Shown here in pieces: positions 61,709-64,000 of a stretch of 64,000 bases of DNA. Location of the stretch: NCBI RefSeq assembly GCF_004117855.1, contig NZ_QWBW01000029.1:1-64000 (forward strand), written 5' to 3'. The stretch is from Modicisalibacter coralii (lineage in GTDB: Bacteria > Pseudomonadota > Gammaproteobacteria > Pseudomonadales > Halomonadaceae). The notes beneath the pieces were generated by a model. That model did not search any database, had not been told where the DNA came from, and worked only from the letters and a program-made list of their open reading frames with translations. Positions within the stretch are counted from its first letter, which is position 1. Each line of letters opens with the position of its first letter. A program made the translations under genes and the position numbers.

Positions 61709-63490
61709 CTAGTGGTCGACGGCACCACCAGCGCCCTTGGGATAACGCACGCTCTGTACCAGATCCTGGATCTCCTGCGGCGGCTCCTCGGTGGCGTTGG
61801 AGACGAGATAGGCCACGGCGAAGTTGATCACCGCACCCACGGCACCGATGGAGAGCGGGGAGATTCCCAGCACCCAGTGATCCACCGTGTCGGGCAGGTT
61901 GTTGGTGCCGGGAATGAAGAACCAGCCCTTGTAGACGAAGATGTAGACGAGGGTGAAGATCAGACCGGCGAGCATACCGGCGATGGCGCCCTTGTTGTTC
62001 ACCCGGGTGGAGAAGATCCCCATCATCAGCACCGGGAACAGCGAGGCGGCGGCGATGCCGAAGGCCAGGGCCACGACCTGGGCGGCGAACCCCGGCGGGT
62101 TGGCACCCAGGTAAGTGGCCACGACGATCGCCACCGACATCGAGATGCGCGCCGCCATCAGCTCCCCGCGTTCGGTGATTCGCGGGTTGATCGCGCCCTT
62201 GATCAGGTCGTGACTGATCGCCGAGGAGATCGCCAGCAGCAGGCCGGCCGCGGTGGACAGCGCCGCCGCCAGACCGCCGGCGGCGATCAGCCCCACCACC
62301 CAGCCGGGCAGATTGGCGATCTCCGGGTTGGCGAGTACCAGGATGTCGTTGTTGACCTGCAGTTCATTGCCGGCCCAGCCGCGGTCGGAGAAGTCGGCGG
62401 CGGGGTTGTAGAACTCGATCTTGCCGTCGTCGTTCTTGTCCTGGAAGGTGATCAGGCCGGTCTCTTCCCAGGTGCGGATCCAGTTGGGCCGGTCGGCGTA
62501 GGCGATGGAGTTCTCGGCGGCCGCGTCGTAATTCTCGACCTGGCCCGCCATGTCCGGATAGATGGTGGTCACCAGGTTGAGGCGTGCCATCGAGGCCACG
62601 GCCGGCGCCGTGAGGTAGAGCAGGCCGATGAACACCAGCGCCCAGCCGGCGGACCAGCGGGCGTCGGCCACCTTGGGTACGGTGAAGAAGCGCATGATGA
62701 CGTGCGGCAGGCCCGCGGTCCCGATCATCAGCGACAGCGTGAACAGCACCATGTTGAGCTTGTTGTCGACCATCGCCGTATAGGCATTGAAGCCCAGCGC
62801 CGTCACCACTTCATTGAGCTTGGCGAGCAGCGGCTCGCCCGACGCGCTGTGGTCGGAGAACAGGCCCAGTGGCGGCACCGGATTGCCGGTCAGCTCCAGC
62901 GAGATGAACACGGCCGGAATGGTATAGGCGATGATCAGCACGATGTACTGGGCCACCTGGGTGTAGGTGATGCCCTTCATGCCCCCCAGTACCGAATAGA
63001 AGAACACCACCACGGCGGCGATGATCAGGCCGGTGGTCGCGTCGACCTCCAGAAAGCGCGAGAAGGCCACGCCGGCCCCGGCCATCTGGCCGATGACGTA
63101 GGTCACCGAGGCCACGATCAAGCAGACCACGGCGACCATGCGTGCCGTCTTGCTGTAGAAGCGGTCGCCGATGAACTCCGGGACCGTGAACTTGCCGAAT
63201 TTGCGCAGATAGGGCGCCAGCAGCATGGCCAGCAGCACGTAGCCGCCCGTCCACCCCATCAGGAAGGTCGAGTTGGCGTAGCCGCCGGCGGCGATGAGGC
63301 CGGCCATGGAGATGAACGACGCCGCCGACATCCAGTCGGCGCCGATGGCCATGCCGTTGGTGACCGGATGGACGCCGCCCCCGGCGACGTAGAAGTCCTT
63401 GGTCGACCCGGCCTTGGCCCAGATGGCAATCCCGATGTACAGCGCAAAGGAAGCGCCGACAAAGAGGACGTTGATCGCAAATTGACTCAT
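61709..63490 (-). CDS. VC_2705-type sodium/solute symporter, large subunit (acetate-type)
   Basis: A 593-residue SSS-family carrier with about 13 helices. It has STKDFYVAGGGVHPVTNGMAIGADWMSAASFISMAG, the signature YSVLGGMKGITYTQVAQYIVL and GGLAAALSTAAGLLLAISSAISHDL. Length, the large extracytoplasmic insert and the partner DUF4212 gene immediately upstream fit the VC_2705 group. The insert contains an EF-hand-like acidic loop, DKNDDGKIEFYN (about 350-361). The acs and CrbS context points to acetate or another short monocarboxylate. Confidence 0.88.
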   Translation of the reverse strand: MSQFAINVLFVGASFALYIGIAIWAKAGSTKDFYVAGGGVHPVTNGMAIGADWMSAASFISMAGLIAAGGYANSTFLMGWTGGYVLLAMLLAPYLRKFGKFTVPEFIGDRFYSKTARMVAVVCLIVASVTYVIGQMAGAGVAFSRFLEVDATTGLIIAAVVVFFYSVLGGMKGITYTQVAQYIVLIIAYTIPAVFISLELTGNPVPPLGLFSDHSASGEPLLAKLNEVVTALGFNAYTAMVDNKLNMVLFTLSLMIGTAGLPHVIMRFFTVPKVADARWSAGWALVFIGLLYLTAPAVASMARLNLVTTIYPDMAGQVENYDAAAENSIAYADRPNWIRTWEETGLITFQDKNDDGKIEFYNPAADFSDRGWAGNELQVNNDILVLANPEIANLPGWVVGLIAAGGLAAALSTAAGLLLAISSAISHDLIKGAINPRITERGELMAARISMSVAIVVATYLGANPPGFAAQVVALAFGIAAASLFPVLMMGIFSTRVNNKGAIAGMLAGLIFTLVYIFVYKGWFFIPGTNNLPDTVDHWVLGISPLSIGAVGAVINFAVAYLVSNATEEPPQEIQDLVQSVRYPKGAGGAVDH

Positions 63491-63496
63491 GCCGGT

Positions 63497-63757
63497 TTAC
63501 TCCCCGAGTTCGAATTGCTTGTCCAGCCGGTTCATCTTCCAGGCGTAGAAGAAGATCAACCCGATGAACACCAGGATGGAGCCCTGTTGGGCGAACCAGA
63601 AGCCCAGGTCGGTGCCCCCCACGGGGATGCCTGCCAGCAGGGGGCGTAGCAGGATGGCAAAGCCGTAGGACACCAGTGCCCAGACGATCAGGCAGCCCGT
63701 GATCAATCTCAGGTTGGCCTTCCAGTAAGCTTCGGCATTGGCTTTTTCTTGTGACAT
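63497..63757 (-). CDS. DUF4212 small subunit of the sodium/solute symporter
   Basis: An 86-residue protein with two helices. YWKANLRLITGCLIVWALVSYGFAILL and LGFWFAQQGSILVFIGLIFFYAWKMNRLD are characteristic of DUF4212, the small partner of VC_2705-type symporters. GGAGAG precedes the ATG. It ends 6 bp before the large-subunit gene, so the two are co-translated. Confidence 0.93.
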   Translation of the reverse strand: MSQEKANAEAYWKANLRLITGCLIVWALVSYGFAILLRPLLAGIPVGGTDLGFWFAQQGSILVFIGLIFFYAWKMNRLDKQFELGE

Positions 63758-63845
63758 GACGTCGCTCTCCGCTTGTGGGTAAGAAGGAAGTGTTGGGGCC
63801 TTACGCCGCTCAGGCGGTCGACTTCCCGTTGTCGTTGGTGATCGA

Positions 63846-63886
63846 GCGTTTAGTTGACGAACTAACGCCCTTGCCAGAAAAGGGCG
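63846..63886. promoter_or_regulatory. Adjacent inverted repeats upstream of the symporter operon
   Basis: GCG-T-TTAGTT and AACTAA-CGC (63846-63868) form an inverted repeat around GACG with one bulged base. It is followed by CGCCCTT (63866-63872) and AAGGGCG (63880-63886), which pair across seven bases. They lie about 90-130 bp upstream of the first symporter gene, in a gap otherwise without genes. They are candidates for regulator binding or leader folding. Confidence 0.4.
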
Positions 63887-63973
63887 ATATAAACACTGTC
63901 TTTTCCGTTATTGCGAAAGTCGGTGATGTCGTTATTGTCCGCTGGGTTCCCTTGAGTCGTTACGCTGCATTTC

Positions 63974-63988
63974 GTGGCGAATCGCCAC
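63974..63988. promoter_or_regulatory. Perfect 15-bp dyad near the window edge
   Basis: GTGGCGA (63974-63980) and TCGCCAC (63982-63988) are exact complements around a single A. It lies about 220 bp upstream of the symporter operon; the neighbouring gene is outside the window, so its target is unknown. Confidence 0.35.
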
Positions 63989-64000
63989 ATGATTCGTGGG

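Noticed and set aside
63497-63757. YjcH/DUF485 partner of ActP
   Set aside because: The sequence has the DUF4212 pattern (YWKANLRLI, GFWFAQQGSI) of the VC_2705-type pair, not DUF485.

Overview
The window reads as a GC-rich gammaproteobacterial chromosome, most likely from the Halomonadaceae (Halomonas and relatives). This is inferred from the mix of a betaine-type carrier, several TRAP and sodium-coupled carriers, an epd-pgk-fba glycolytic cluster, plsB, rsmJ, uppP, adk and an acetate-switch module, all at high GC. I could not run a search, so the genus is an inference. Coding density is high, genes lie on both strands, and I see no rRNA, tRNA or CRISPR array.

Layout. Bases 1-299 are the right end of an IS66-family insertion sequence that has cut the 5' part off a BCCT (betaine/choline/carnitine-type) transporter. 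A CocE/NonD hydrolase and a LysR regulator follow. From 4.7 to 13.5 kb come a dGTPase-like HD enzyme, a His/Asp-rich metal-type permease, a secreted RNase T2, a sodium:solute symporter, a NERD-domain membrane protein, a diguanylate cyclase and a sirtuin. From 13.5 to 17 kb are a small beta-barrel protein, an aldo/keto reductase, a YbaY-like lipoprotein, YciH/SUI1 and a HAD phosphatase.

From 17.3 to 26 kb are two sugar-acid-type catabolic units, both on the minus strand and each with its own LacI-family repressor. One is lacI-dctPQM, a TRAP transporter. The other is ptxS-kguK-kguD-like, for 2-ketogluconate phosphorylation and reduction. Both promoters have the same -10 hexamer (TACGAT, 17-base spacer) next to or overlapping a palindrome that is probably the LacI operator. 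A five-copy, 76-bp tandem repeat directly abuts the second promoter.

From 26.4 to 37 kb is mostly metabolism and transport: an aldo/keto reductase with a succinate-semialdehyde-type dehydrogenase, a secreted beta-helix protein, an SLC13 carrier, an FAD-linked D-lactate-type dehydrogenase, an AGCS symporter with a divergent regulator, and an EamA exporter. From 38 to 51 kb is mostly core: epd-pgk-fba, acuI, dgkA, adk, tsaB, uppP, rsmJ, plsB, clsB, a YecA-like protein and a SprT-like protein. A 144-bp self-complementary MITE-like element sits between tsaB and uppP.

From 52 to 64 kb the window looks like an acetate-switch region: acs, a LuxR-type response regulator (CrbR/ErdR-like), a very large hybrid kinase with a transporter-like sensor domain (CrbS-like), and a two-subunit VC_2705-type sodium/solute symporter. 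A manganese pair (mntR, mntH) is embedded in it. The parts fit together as uptake (symporter), activation (Acs), and sensing and control (CrbS/CrbR). An inverted repeat over the acs -35 region is a candidate CrbR site.
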